The notes below the pieces were generated by a model, which was not told the DNA's origin, did not search any database, and saw only the letters and a program-made list of their open reading frames with translations. From Bernardetia sp. MNP-M8 (lineage in GTDB: Bacteria > Bacteroidota > Bacteroidia > Cytophagales > Bernardetiaceae): 37,666 nucleotides of DNA. Of the stretch, positions 29,401 through 34,992 are shown piece after piece. Location: positions 1 to 37,666 of the forward strand of contig NZ_CP147014.1 in the NCBI RefSeq assembly GCF_037126285.1. The letters run 5' to 3'. The first letter of the stretch is position 1. The number at the start of each line of letters is the position of its first letter. The position numbers were made by a program, and so were the translations under genes.

Positions 29401-29980
29401 GAAAATAAGTTTGACTTTCTACAAATATTTCAAAGTTAGTAGCTTGACTATTGTTAATATCTATTGTTCCTACAGAAAACAAACTTTGACTTTCTACAAA
29501 TATTTCAAAATTAGTAGCTTGACTATTGCTAATATTTAGCATCTCAGCAGCAAAAGATGAACCTGTTACAAATTTGGATATACTATTACTTGATAAGTCT
29601 ACTTTATTCAGTCCTCTATTAATATTAAAGTAAAATCCCTGTTTTAAATTATTATTTGACAAATCTATCTCTCCTAATTCTTCTAAACCAATGTTAAAAT
29701 ATAAATCAGTTAAATTATTTAAGTTATTATTTGGTAATAGTATTTTAGTAACTCTATCCCCACTAACAGTAATTCCATACCAACTATTATCTACTGTATT
29801 AGTGTTAGGATCTTGAGTAACATTCCATCCTGTATTATTAGTCCAACTATCTCCATTAGTAGCATTATAAAGAGCTACCAAAGCTCTATAATCATCTGGA
29901 TCTACATAAGCAGTAGCAGTAGAAAAAAATCCCAATAAAAAAAACAAAGGAAGAAGAAAAAGCAGAGTGAGCTGTTTCAT
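23426..29980 (-). CDS. Giant secreted LRR/Ig/lectin-like repeat protein
   Basis: This 2184-residue protein is the first gene of the rhs operon. The signal peptide is residues 1-24 (LFFLLGFFSTATAY). An LRR region at about 28-300 begins with DYRALVALYNATNGDSWTNN and holds three 25-residue units containing FEIFVESQ. An Ig-like domain is at about 313-412 (YKWYKSG ... DEGTYYCKVTNG). Four copies (A1-A4) of a 235-residue jelly-roll-like plus linker unit follow at about 424-1280 (MSYMGYDSESGELF ... RQYMVGFRDTPTG ... SYYKNGILLYTSPT). Two copies (B1, B2) of a 239-residue unit lie at about 1280-1755 (YYMLGFSDDPTAHYGSIDYA), each preceded by a SprB-like segment (DYSYEVLETSQVGSF). The end is Ig/PKD-like beta sandwiches. 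I see no clear type IX sorting domain; the tail is basic (KINVRFSIRNLLPKIQNIF). A surface adhesin or targeting subunit is inferred. Confidence 0.85.
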   Translation of the reverse strand: MKQLTLLFLLPLFFLLGFFSTATAYVDPDDYRALVALYNATNGDSWTNNTGWNVTQDPNTNTVDNSWYGITVSGDRVTKILLPNNNLNNLTDLYFNIGLEELGEIDLSNNNLKQGFYFNINRGLNKVDLSSNSISKFVTGSSFAAEMLNISNSQATNFEIFVESQSLFSVGTIDINNSQATNFEIFVESQTYFQVGTIDISNSQTTNFEIFVESQSLFSVGTLDISNNQVIDFSIDGDYFDIDNLYLNDNNITELVLDNLDGVEKKINNLYLDNNKLEDIVVSNPLQDLSIKNNYLQFGILEKIKDGMQSPFVGNPSYIPQNKYPTQDVQGTLGQSIQLDGTVTGTPAENTYKWYKSGSTIEIPNPNTNKAILTIDNTTTADEGTYYCKVTNGIVTGLVLTSEDIEVTLSEEEDCKVHLSEWTGMSYMGYDSESGELFGTQPNGSTWAWTSSATSLETLDGNGTLEFSVSAPYTNRQYMVGFRDTPTGAYRDLDYGFQQAGNALYIRENNVIVGQYSTESSTMNLRIERVNGVVSYYKNGILLYTSPTLNTAPLYVTAHTRDASRRIPRLYLNTCDTKVFVSQADCFGNGSINIVGYSSGTYSIKDASGTPVGGGDITNTMMSLPFPIGVYTVEVTTLTGELFSYRVSIESASSIRFGGMSYMGYDSESGELFGTQPNGSTWAWTSSATSLETLDGNGSLEFSVSAPYTNRQYMVGFRDTPTGAYRDLDYGFQQAGNALYIRENNVIVGQYSTESSTMNLRIERVNGVVSYYKNGILLYTSPTLNTAPLYVTAHTRDASRRIPRLYLNTCDTKVFVSQADCFGNGSINIVGYSSGTYSIKDASGTPVGGGDITNTMMSLPFPIGVYTVEVTTLTGELFSYRVSIESASSIRFGGMSYMGYDSESGELFGTQPNGSTWAWTSSATSLETLDGNGSLEFSVSAPYTNRQYMVGFRDTPTGSYRYLDYGFQQAGNVLYVRENNVVVARYLIGSSTNLRIERVNGVISYYKDGILLYVSPTVNTSSLYVAAHTLDASRRIPRLYLNECLNKVSATQADCLGNGSIDIIGYALSDYSIKNSSNNVVGGGEILSNNLSLPFPVGVYTVEVITSTGNLFSYRVSIESASSIRFGSMIYMGYDSETGELFDTQPNGDPWKSEATSLETLDGNGSLEFSVSAPYTNRQYMVGFRDTPTGSYRYLDYGFQQAGNVLYIRENNVVLPLNFTIESSIINLRIERVNGVISYYKNGILLYTSPTLSTASLYVAAHTRDASRRIPRLYLDRCLSEVSVVVNNSDCSSDNTGSIILSSSETGDYSYEVLETSQVGSFTTSITLSNLASGQYTIIISKDGVSREFIRYINPNSVIFDNTLSTYSYQTNQLANSSGGGWNTGGYSSSSFLEANENGYLEIDITDIRSSTYYMLGFSDDPTAHYGSIDYAFYYRLNELQIYESGNPRVFSPSIQIEQGSKLRIKRKGNVIEYIYINPQGQERVVRTVQNAITSKLSVTADLFGASSKTHPAYLNMCLNEVEVVVNNSDCSSNNTGSIILSSSGTGDYSYEVLETSQVGSFTTSITLPNLVSGQYTIIISKDGISRKFIRYVNPNSVVFTLSAYSYQSNQLANSSGGNTWGTGGYSNSSFLEANENGYLEIDITDIRSSTYYMLGFSDDPTAHYGSIDYAFYYRLNELQIYESGNPRVFSPSIQIEQGSKLRIKRKGNVIEYIYINPQGQERVVRTVQNAITSKLSVTADLFGASSKTHPAYLNMCDKSINVAFCSNEVSLSIDPRDDYTYTYTLYNSSGQEVSTGSGITYEEDYLPNGIYVLIIKGTNGTPEEDYTITYDVEVNAIELLSLATPPRVISGESFDIRGVLGIERDLTDYDVEWFVNDQLIDNSNTDYEISSDYLTLRVLDFQETATYRLKITSPQGCEVMLEKTITLRNGDCNPETPIAVFGLDLSKNYSFLELNKNLSASYYSTNDEGLLNFKYTERYKEGDLDIHIYNWERCEVGTVELTKKIGSNWYSLDLNEVCSENEYYVMEVFDENNRRKVLNFKYGFGAMKANLAGNSLYCPDETLIYKVSIEGGHADYVVELWGKEDGATDWTLLDVQSSSEQQVEFPIDFTGMQGNATLKAVVIDDWGNEVDTTDDVFNIGQSDDCSENERLEPPVASKKGYKINVRFSIRNLLPKIQNIFKTR
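24711..26145 (-). repeat. Two 717-bp tandem repeats (B units) within the giant protein gene
   Basis: The same sequence recurs with a 717-bp step; for example the CACATATTCA motif is at 24711 and 25428. Long stretches are identical between the copies, and changes are concentrated around 25100-25160 versus 25820-25880. Each unit encodes one SprB-like segment plus one lectin-like domain. Confidence 0.85.
26110..28710 (-). repeat. Four about 705-bp tandem repeats (A units) within the giant protein gene
   Basis: Units start near 28710, 28005, 27300 and 26598. The first two (28006-28710 and 27301-28005) encode the same protein except for one Thr/Ser difference, so they are a very recent duplication or are kept alike by gene conversion. 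Units 3 and 4 have diverged, and unit 4 is cut short where the B units begin. Confidence 0.9.
29310..29545 (-). repeat. 75-bp tandem repeat encoding 25-residue LRR-like units
   Basis: Three to four near-identical 75-bp units encode FEIFVESQ...VGTIDISNSQ. They are much more alike than the neighbouring leucine-rich units, which indicates recent expansion. Confidence 0.8.
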
Positions 29981-30193
29981 AGGAGTAGTATCAAACTCAC
30001 TAATTAAAGTGAAGCTTTTATATAAAGTAAAGTATTTGAATCAGCCACACATCTTATAAATGAACAAGGCTTTTTATATTTATATAATCTTACAAACTGC
30101 TTACTAAGAGAGTAAATAAAAGTCTAAGATTAGTTTTTGTCTTTTTGAGTAAGTTTTGTGTACTATTTTTAAGCACTAACACAAAATACATCA

Positions 30194-30224
30194 CAAAAGT
30201 ATTAAAGATTATTAAGTAATCCAA
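30194..30224 (-). promoter_or_regulatory. Candidate Bacteroidota-type promoter for the rhs operon
   Basis: On the minus strand TACTTTTG (30201 to 30194) fits the TAnnTTTG -7 consensus. A TTG at 30224-30222 lies 20 bases upstream as a possible -33 box. It would give a leader of about 200 nt before the ATG at 29980. In AT-rich DNA such matches can be chance. Confidence 0.3.
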
Positions 30225-30275
30225 TAAAGTGAAGTAAAAAAATTGCACTTTTTAGAAAAACCTTTCTTTACATAG

Positions 30276-30313
30276 ATAAAATTTTGATTTTTATTAAAAA
30301 ATCAAAATTTTAT
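30276..30313. terminator. AT-rich 17-bp perfect hairpin between parB and the rhs operon
   Basis: Arms at 30276-30292 and 30297-30313 are perfectly complementary with a 4-base loop (ATTA). It lies 89 bp past the parB stop and upstream of the candidate rhs promoter, so it may insulate the operon from parAB transcription. No separate T-tract follows on the parB side, so a terminator is likely but not certain. The rest of 29981-30401 shows no gene. Confidence 0.45.
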
Positions 30314-30401
30314 ATCCCTCTCTTAAATCCTATTTTAAAAATGCTCTTTGAGTTTTACGTGTTTGTAATCAAAACTTCTATTCTCTAAAGTCATAATAAA
30401 A

Positions 30402-31391
30402 TTACCCTCGTAGCTTTTTTAGTTTCTTTTCCAGTTGTTTAATTATTTCTTGGGTAGCAACATTTTGCACCTTAGTTTGCTTTTGTAATTTTTGTATTAG
30501 TTCTGCTATTTCTTTTTTAGTTTCTTCAAACTGCTCTTTAGTAAGTTGTTTTTGTTTTTCTTTACGTTCTGTTTTAGGTAATAATGGTCTTACTTGTTTT
30601 ATTACCTCTTCTAATGAAGGAGAATCAAGTATGAGTTTTCTACATTCATTTTTTGTCTCATCTGAAGTGTCTTTTTTTTGTAGTAGATGAGTAAGCTGTT
30701 CTATATTTTTTGAAGAGGTTTCATAGGTTAGTAGTTTATTTCGAACAGCTTTATCTTGTCCTGAAAGTAGATTGATAGCTCGGTAAAGTTTGGCTGCTCT
30801 CATGACTGTACTTTCAGAAATATTTTCTTCTTGTGCTATTTTTTCTTTGGTCTTACCTTTATTTTCTTCTTCTTCCATCAACATTGTAAAACGATTTGTT
30901 CCATGCATTCGTTTTTCAGTTTCATATTTTTGTCCAAGCAAATAACGGCGTTGTACTGAACTAATATTTCTTCTTCCCAATTGGTTATTTACCATCCAAA
31001 TTTCCACTTCTGCTTTGTTCTCAAACTCCATTGTTTTATATGGAAAATCAAGTCCATGTTTTTGAGCAATTGCATAACGGTTATGTCCATCTATAAGTAC
31101 ATAATGGTCATTGTTTTTCCACAAAATAAGTGGGTCTCGTATGCCTTCTTGCAGAATATTAGTTTCTAATCGTTGTATTTCTTCATCTGAAAGAGGAGCT
31201 ATAAATTCTTTCAGTTCTTCATAAATATGAATGTTTTCTAATATACTTATTTCTACCTGCGAAACTGCTTTTTTGGTGCTTTTAGGCTGTTTTTGTTCTT
31301 CCTTTTTAACTTCTACTTCTTCCGAAGACTGATTTGTTTGTCTTGCCAAAATATCTAAAGCACTTGTTTTTTTGAATGATTTTTTTGCCAT
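30402..31391 (-). CDS. parB: ParB-family partition protein
   Basis: This 329-residue protein binds the centromere and loads on DNA for plasmid partition with ParA. The N-terminal about 50 residues are basic and disordered. The ParB/Srx-like domain lies at about 52-140, with LSDEEIQRLETNILQEGIRDPLIL and the nucleotide-binding-type DGHNRYAIA at 101-109. A helix-turn-helix is at about 180-205 (KTKEKIAQEENISESTVMRAAKLY). A Lys/Glu-rich helical C-terminus at 280-329 (EQFEETKKEIAELIQKLQKQ) is likely for dimerisation. It follows parA after a 234-bp gap that carries four copies of a 26-bp palindrome, an unusual placement of candidate parS sites inside the operon. Confidence 0.9.
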   Translation of the reverse strand: MAKKSFKKTSALDILARQTNQSSEEVEVKKEEQKQPKSTKKAVSQVEISILENIHIYEELKEFIAPLSDEEIQRLETNILQEGIRDPLILWKNNDHYVLIDGHNRYAIAQKHGLDFPYKTMEFENKAEVEIWMVNNQLGRRNISSVQRRYLLGQKYETEKRMHGTNRFTMLMEEEENKGKTKEKIAQEENISESTVMRAAKLYRAINLLSGQDKAVRNKLLTYETSSKNIEQLTHLLQKKDTSDETKNECRKLILDSPSLEEVIKQVRPLLPKTERKEKQKQLTKEQFEETKKEIAELIQKLQKQTKVQNVATQEIIKQLEKKLKKLRG

Positions 31392-31407
31392 TTTATGTAT
31401 TTTATTG

Positions 31408-31433
31408 TAGAAGTGTCAAAAGAGAAACCTCTA
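31408..31433. promoter_or_regulatory. 26-bp palindrome, copy 3 (candidate parS/operator)
   Basis: Arms TAGAAGTGTC and GAAACCTCTA flank a 6-base spacer. It lies 16 bp upstream of the parB start codon. Confidence 0.65.
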
Positions 31434-31465
31434 GTTTTTTTATTTCTTTTTTTGGATAAAATTTA

Positions 31466-31491
31466 TAGGTGTGTCAGATTTGACACCTCTA
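31466..31491. promoter_or_regulatory. 26-bp palindrome, copy 4 (candidate parS/operator)
   Basis: Arms TAGGTGTGTC and GACACCTCTA flank a 6-base spacer. It is the second of four sites in the parA-parB gap. Confidence 0.65.
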
Positions 31492-31511
31492 TTATTCTCT
31501 AATGTTTTCCT

Positions 31512-31537
31512 TAGAGGTATCAAGAATGAAAACTCTA
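31512..31537. promoter_or_regulatory. 26-bp palindrome, copy 5 (candidate parS/operator)
   Basis: Arms TAGAGGTATC and GAAAACTCTA flank a 6-base spacer. It is the third site in the parA-parB gap, with a weaker right arm. Confidence 0.6.
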
Positions 31538-31602
31538 GTTTTTATGACAACTAATTTGTCTTATAAAATCAAAAATAGTTTGATGATTTATTCATCTTTT
31601 TG

Positions 31603-31628
31603 TAGAAGTATCATAAGTGATACCTCTA
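31603..31628. promoter_or_regulatory. 26-bp palindrome, copy 6 (candidate parS/operator)
   Basis: Arms TAGAAGTATC and GATACCTCTA have only one unpaired position. It overlaps the parA stop codon (31626-31628). Confidence 0.7.
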
Positions 31629-32417
31629 CTTTTTTACAGCTTTTTTCTTTCCTTTTATAGGTTTTATATTTAGCTTTTTGAGTAGTTCGTTTGTTAGATT
31701 TTGATAATCTTCTGCACCACTAGATTTAGGATTATAATCAAAAATATTTTGTTGAAGGGCTGCTGCTTCTTCTAAAGAAACTGTTTGACGAATACCTGTT
31801 TCGAAAACATCATATTGTTCTCTTATCCAGTCGGCTGTATCTCTACGTACTACATAATTTGAGGTTTTAGTCAGAACTAATCCTAAAAGTTCAAGCGATT
31901 TATTTGCTCCTTTTTTGAGTTTCTGAATCAAATCTACTACTACTTGCAATCCTTTTGCTGATAGAGAAGAACTCTCTGTAATAATGACAACCTTATCAGC
32001 AGCAAAAAGGGCATTCGAAACAAAAACACCTAAAGTTGGAGGATTATCTATCAAAACAAAATCATATTCCTTTTTTTGATTTTCCAAAATAGTACGCAAA
32101 GCAAAATGACCAAGTGGATCAGTAGGAAGTTGTAACTCCAAGGAAGCATAATCTAATTCGGAAGGAGTAAGAAATAAATTTTCACTTATTTCATAGACAG
32201 GCAAATTTTCATTTCCTTCTGCAATTGCATCATAAATAGTAGTTTCGTTTTCTTCATTCCACCCATTCATAAAAGTTAGATTTGCTTGTGGGTCGTTATC
32301 AACTAACAAAACTTTAAAGCCTTTTTGAACAAGTGAAGCTCCTATTTGATGTACTGAGGTTGTTTTTCCAACACCTCCTTTGTGATTGACAAAAGCGATT
32401 GTAATTCCGTGTTTCAT
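31626..32417 (-). CDS. parA: ParA-family partition ATPase
   Basis: This 263-residue Walker-type ATPase segregates the plasmid by forming gradients on the nucleoid. The deviant Walker A is HKGGVGKTTS (K13, K18). The A' motif is VLLVDNDPQANLT (D40-D42). Walker B is FVLIDNPP (D124). There is no N-terminal DNA-binding extension, so it is of the short Soj-like type. It is the first gene of parAB, with a candidate TACATTTG promoter about 60 bp upstream. Palindrome copies 7 and 8 lie on either side of that promoter, which suggests repression by ParB or another palindrome-binding protein. Confidence 0.95.
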   Translation of the reverse strand: MKHGITIAFVNHKGGVGKTTSVHQIGASLVQKGFKVLLVDNDPQANLTFMNGWNEENETTIYDAIAEGNENLPVYEISENLFLTPSELDYASLELQLPTDPLGHFALRTILENQKKEYDFVLIDNPPTLGVFVSNALFAADKVVIITESSSLSAKGLQVVVDLIQKLKKGANKSLELLGLVLTKTSNYVVRRDTADWIREQYDVFETGIRQTVSLEEAAALQQNIFDYNPKSSGAEDYQNLTNELLKKLNIKPIKGKKKAVKK

Positions 32418-32427
32418 AGTATTTTTT

Positions 32428-32453
32428 TAGAGGTATCACAAATGACACACCTA
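32428..32453. promoter_or_regulatory. 26-bp palindrome, copy 7 (parA leader)
   Basis: Arms TAGAGGTATC and GACACACCTA flank a 6-base spacer. It lies 10 bp upstream of the parA ATG, downstream of the candidate promoter, which is the right place for an operator. Confidence 0.65.
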
Positions 32454-32477
32454 GTAAAGTAGTGATATAATTTGATA

Positions 32478-32485
32478 CAAATGTA
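32478..32485 (-). promoter_or_regulatory. Candidate parA promoter (-7 box)
   Basis: On the minus strand the box reads TACATTTG, an exact fit to TAnnTTTG, about 60 bp before parA. A canonical TTG -33 element is not visible at the expected spacing, so the promoter may need an activator or be weak. It lies between palindrome copies 7 and 8. Confidence 0.4.
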
Positions 32486-32504
32486 AACAAAATTAAGAAA
32501 GAAT

Positions 32505-32711
32505 TTATAGAGTTTTCATATTTGACACTTCTACAATTTCTGACCAAGTAAATATATAACCTTTCCCATGTTCTATCGTTTTGTTGGACTCAGCAAAACG
32601 ATAGAACATATCTGATAGAGCTGTTTTCACACACAATATCTGATTTTGATAATTTTTCCTGATACTATAAAAATGTTCAAAAGTCAGTTCAAAAAATTGT
32701 GTATTGTTCAT
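32505..32711 (-). CDS. Possible small protein upstream of parA
   Basis: This frame encodes 68 residues, MNNTQFFELTFEHFYSIRKN then an aromatic, mixed-charge sequence, with no recognised family. A 14-bp-arm hairpin (32570-32607) lies in its middle and palindrome copy 8 overlaps its end, so the region could instead be purely regulatory. Coding is uncertain. Confidence 0.3.
   Translation of the reverse strand: MNNTQFFELTFEHFYSIRKNYQNQILCVKTALSDMFYRFAESNKTIEHGKGYIFTWSEIVEVSNMKTL
32508..32533. promoter_or_regulatory. 26-bp palindrome, copy 8 (upstream of parA promoter)
   Basis: Arms TAGAGTTTTC and GACACTTCTA flank a 6-base spacer. The left arm is degenerate. It would cover the -33 region of the candidate parA promoter. 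Confidence 0.55.
32570..32607. repeat. Strong 14-bp perfect inverted repeat upstream of parA
   Basis: GTTCTATCGTTTTG (32570-32583) pairs perfectly with 32594-32607. A wobble pair and two further pairs extend the stem to about 17 bp with a 4-base loop. No T-tract follows, so it does not look like a simple terminator. Confidence 0.75.
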
Positions 32712-32840
32712 ATCTCAACTTTTAAATAATGCAACAATATAGAAATAAAAATAAAGTTACCAAAATAAAAACTCTATTTTCATAAATTATAATTTTAGAT
32801 TATATTTTGAGTGATTTTTAGGATATAAAAAGCCTCCTTT

Positions 32841-32866
32841 TAGAGGTTTCACTTATGATACTTCTA
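32841..32866. promoter_or_regulatory. 26-bp palindrome, copy 9 (candidate parS/operator)
   Basis: Arms TAGAGGTTTC and GATACTTCTA flank a 6-base spacer. It lies at the edge of the long repeat block. Confidence 0.65.
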
Positions 32867-32939
32867 CAACTTTAGAACTTCACATTCTCAAAAAAAGGAT
32901 AGGAAAATAAAAATAAAAACTTTGAATTACAAATTACAC

Positions 32940-34240
32940 TATACAATAAAGTTTATTTTCAGTTTCACACCTATTTTGTCGCAATTCGTACCATATCTGT
33001 TCTCGATAAAATCAATTTAAATAGTTAAAATACTGATTATTAACTAATTAGCAATAAAAATAGTTTTTTGCTCATCTCAAACCTGTGCTTTTGACACCCA
33101 TTTTGTTGCAAGTCGTATCGACAAAATTGGTGTGAAACTAAAAACTTGTACCATATCTGTTGCAACAAATATGGTACGAAGATCAAAAAATTGCATCTGT
33201 TCTATTCTCGCTAAAAATTCATTTAAATAGTTAAAGTATTGATTATCAATCAATTAACTGTAAATATTGATTTTTACTTGTACCAAATCTGTGGCTTTTA
33301 ACCCCTATTTTGTCGCAATTCGTACCCTATTTGTTGCAACAAAATTGGTGTGAAGATGGAGAAGTCACACCATATCTGTTCTTGATACATTCCCTTAAAC
33401 AGTTAAAACACTGATTATTAATCAGTTAGTGATAAAAATAGTTTTTTGCTCATCTCAAACCTGTGCTTTTGACACCCATTTTGTTGCAAGTCGTATCAAA
33501 TCTATTGCGACAAAATTGGTGTGAAACTAAAAACTTGTACCATATCTGTTCTCGATAAAATCAATTTAAATAGTTAAAACATTGTCTGTCAATTAATTAA
33601 CTGTAAAAAGTAATTTTTACTCGTACCAAATCTGTTGCTTTTAACCCCTATTTTGTCGCAATAGATTTGGTGTGAAACTGAAAACTTGCATCTTTTCTGT
33701 TCTCGATAGAAATCTTTTAAAATAATTAAAACATTGATTATCAATTAGTTAAACCTAAAAGTAGTTTTTTATTCGTACCAAATCTGTGGCTTTTGACACC
33801 CATTTTGTTGCAAGTCGTACCATATTTGTTGCAACAGATTTGGTGTGAAGATGAAAACTCGCACCATATCTGTTGTCGATAGAAATCTTTTAAAACAGTT
33901 AAAACATTGAATATCAATTAATTAACTGCAAAAAGTAATTTTACTCGTACTAAATCTGTGGCTTTTGACACCAAATATGTTGTAGATAGAAACCTTTTTA
34001 AATAGTTAAAATATTGATTATCAATTAGTTAATTACAAATAGTAGTTTTTACTCGTACCAAATCTGTAGCTTTTGACACCCATTTTGTTGCAAGTCGTAC
34101 CATATTTGTTACAACAGATTTGGTGTGAAGAGAAAAAATCACATCTTTTCTGTTCTCGATAACACTCTTTAACAAATCTATAATCTTTGACACCAATTTT
34201 GTTGCAATAAGAAATTAAATGTGTTCTCGATAAGAACATT
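32940..34240. repeat. Non-coding block of about 170-bp repeats carrying Rep-box-like cores
   Basis: About seven to eight imperfect units follow each other. A marker TTTAAATAGTTAAA-like segment recurs near 33016, 33222, 33393, 33565, 33716, 33888 and 33998. Each unit also has the core TTTTGTYGCAA in direct and inverted form, beside CGTACCATATCTGTT-like segments and TTGGTGTGAA. The core is almost the same as the core of the iterons at 34292-34413, so the block may bind the same initiator. No convincing gene lies in it. Confidence 0.8.
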
Positions 34241-34291
34241 TTAGGCTTTTATTTTTCAAAAATTTACTCTAAAAAAAAGTTAAAAAACACT

Positions 34292-34413
34292 CACCCCTTT
34301 TTTGTCGTAGTTCACCCCTTTTTTGTCGTAGTTCACCCCTTTTTTGTCGTAGTTATACCCCTTTTTTGTCGTAGTTCACCCCTTTTTTGTCGTAGTTCAC
34401 CCCTTTTTTGTCG
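34292..34413 (+). repeat. Iteron array, six direct copies of a 21-bp unit
   Basis: Units start at 34292, 34313, 34334, 34355 (22 bp, starting ATACC instead of CACC), 34377 and 34398 (3' end different, TCGCAC). Core: ACCCCTTTTTTGTCGTAG. The 21-bp step places each copy on the same helical face. With the Rep_3 initiator gene 580 bp away, this is the expected layout of an iteron-controlled origin. Confidence 0.92.
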
Positions 34414-34447
34414 CACAAGAGGTGTATAACTGTCTCATTTTAAGATA

Positions 34448-34490
34448 TTTACAGAGCCTGTAAACCTATAAATGTATTTAATATATAGGT
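34448..34490. promoter_or_regulatory. Two adjacent inverted repeats in the AT-rich origin segment
   Basis: TTTACAG-AGC-CTGTAAA (34448-34464) is followed by ACCTATA ... TATAGGT (34464-34490) around an AT-only centre. They lie between the direct and the inverted iterons. They may be an operator for the rep genes or part of the duplex-unwinding element. Confidence 0.45.
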
Positions 34491-34559
34491 AAAACAACCT
34501 AAAGAGTTTGCTGAGGAAAAAAAAGAAAAAAATACTAAGGTTTAACTAAAGTTAGCACC

Positions 34560-34580
34560 AACTACGACAAAAAAGGGGTG
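34560..34580 (-). repeat. Inverted iteron (perfect copy)
   Basis: The reverse complement equals the 21-bp iteron base for base. It lies upstream of the rep genes. Inverted iterons ahead of rep commonly serve as autorepression operators. Confidence 0.85.
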
Positions 34581-34605
34581 AAAATATATTTTAATACAAA
34601 AAGCC

Positions 34606-34625
34606 AATTGCGACAAAAAAGGGGG
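34606..34625 (-). repeat. Inverted iteron (variant copy)
   Basis: The reverse complement CCCCCTTTTTTGTCGCAATT keeps the iteron core, with GCAA in place of GTAG as in the 170-bp repeats. With 34560-34580 it forms a pair ahead of the first rep-region gene. Confidence 0.75.
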
Positions 34626-34707
34626 CTTTTCTAAAAATCATATTAAAAAAAATATTATATGTAAAAATAATTTACTATATTAGTGTTTTAATAAAAAAAC
34701 CTTCATA

Positions 34708-34953
34708 ATGAATAAAGACGAGACAAACTATAATATAACTCATCAAGAACTCAGAGAGGAGTTTATGAAAATATACAATGACTTTCCTTTTTCACAAACT
34801 ATTTGGGGGGGGATTTTGGGTATCTCTACCAATATGTTTCATAAAAAATTTACAACTCCTAGTAAAAAAGGATATGAATACTACCACTTCACACAAGAAG
34901 ATATAGATAAGGCTAAAAATTATATCAAAGATAAATCGAGAAAATATCTTTAA
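34708..34953 (+). CDS. Small putative DNA-binding protein upstream of rep
   Basis: This 81-residue protein lies between the inverted iterons and the initiator gene, 39 bp before it, probably in the same transcript. Its centre (FSQTIWGGILGISTNMFHKKF) looks like a helix-turn-helix: a helix, a Gly-Ile-Ser turn and a second helix. The C-terminus (HFTQEDIDKAKNYIKDKSRKYL) is a charged helix. No family is recognised. Its place suggests control of replication or copy number. The ATG at 34708 is the first in frame. Confidence 0.65.
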   Translation: MNKDETNYNITHQELREEFMKIYNDFPFSQTIWGGILGISTNMFHKKFTTPSKKGYEYYHFTQEDIDKAKNYIKDKSRKYL

Positions 34954-34992
34954 AATTTAAAATTAATTTGTGACCTCATCACTAATCTTGTA

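Noticed and set aside
29336-29539. Plus-strand frame with repeated TFYKYFKVSSLTI units
   Set aside because: It is the antisense of the 75-bp LRR repeats; the repetition is inherited from the real gene on the other strand.
34033-34239. Small minus-strand frame of 68 codons
   Set aside because: It lies wholly within the 170-bp repeat block and its peptide repeats the DNA repeat (the CNKMGVKSYRF-like segment appears twice). No support for a gene.
34292-34413. CRISPR-like array
   Set aside because: The repeats abut one another with no spacers, there are no cas genes, and an initiator gene lies next to them; they are iterons.
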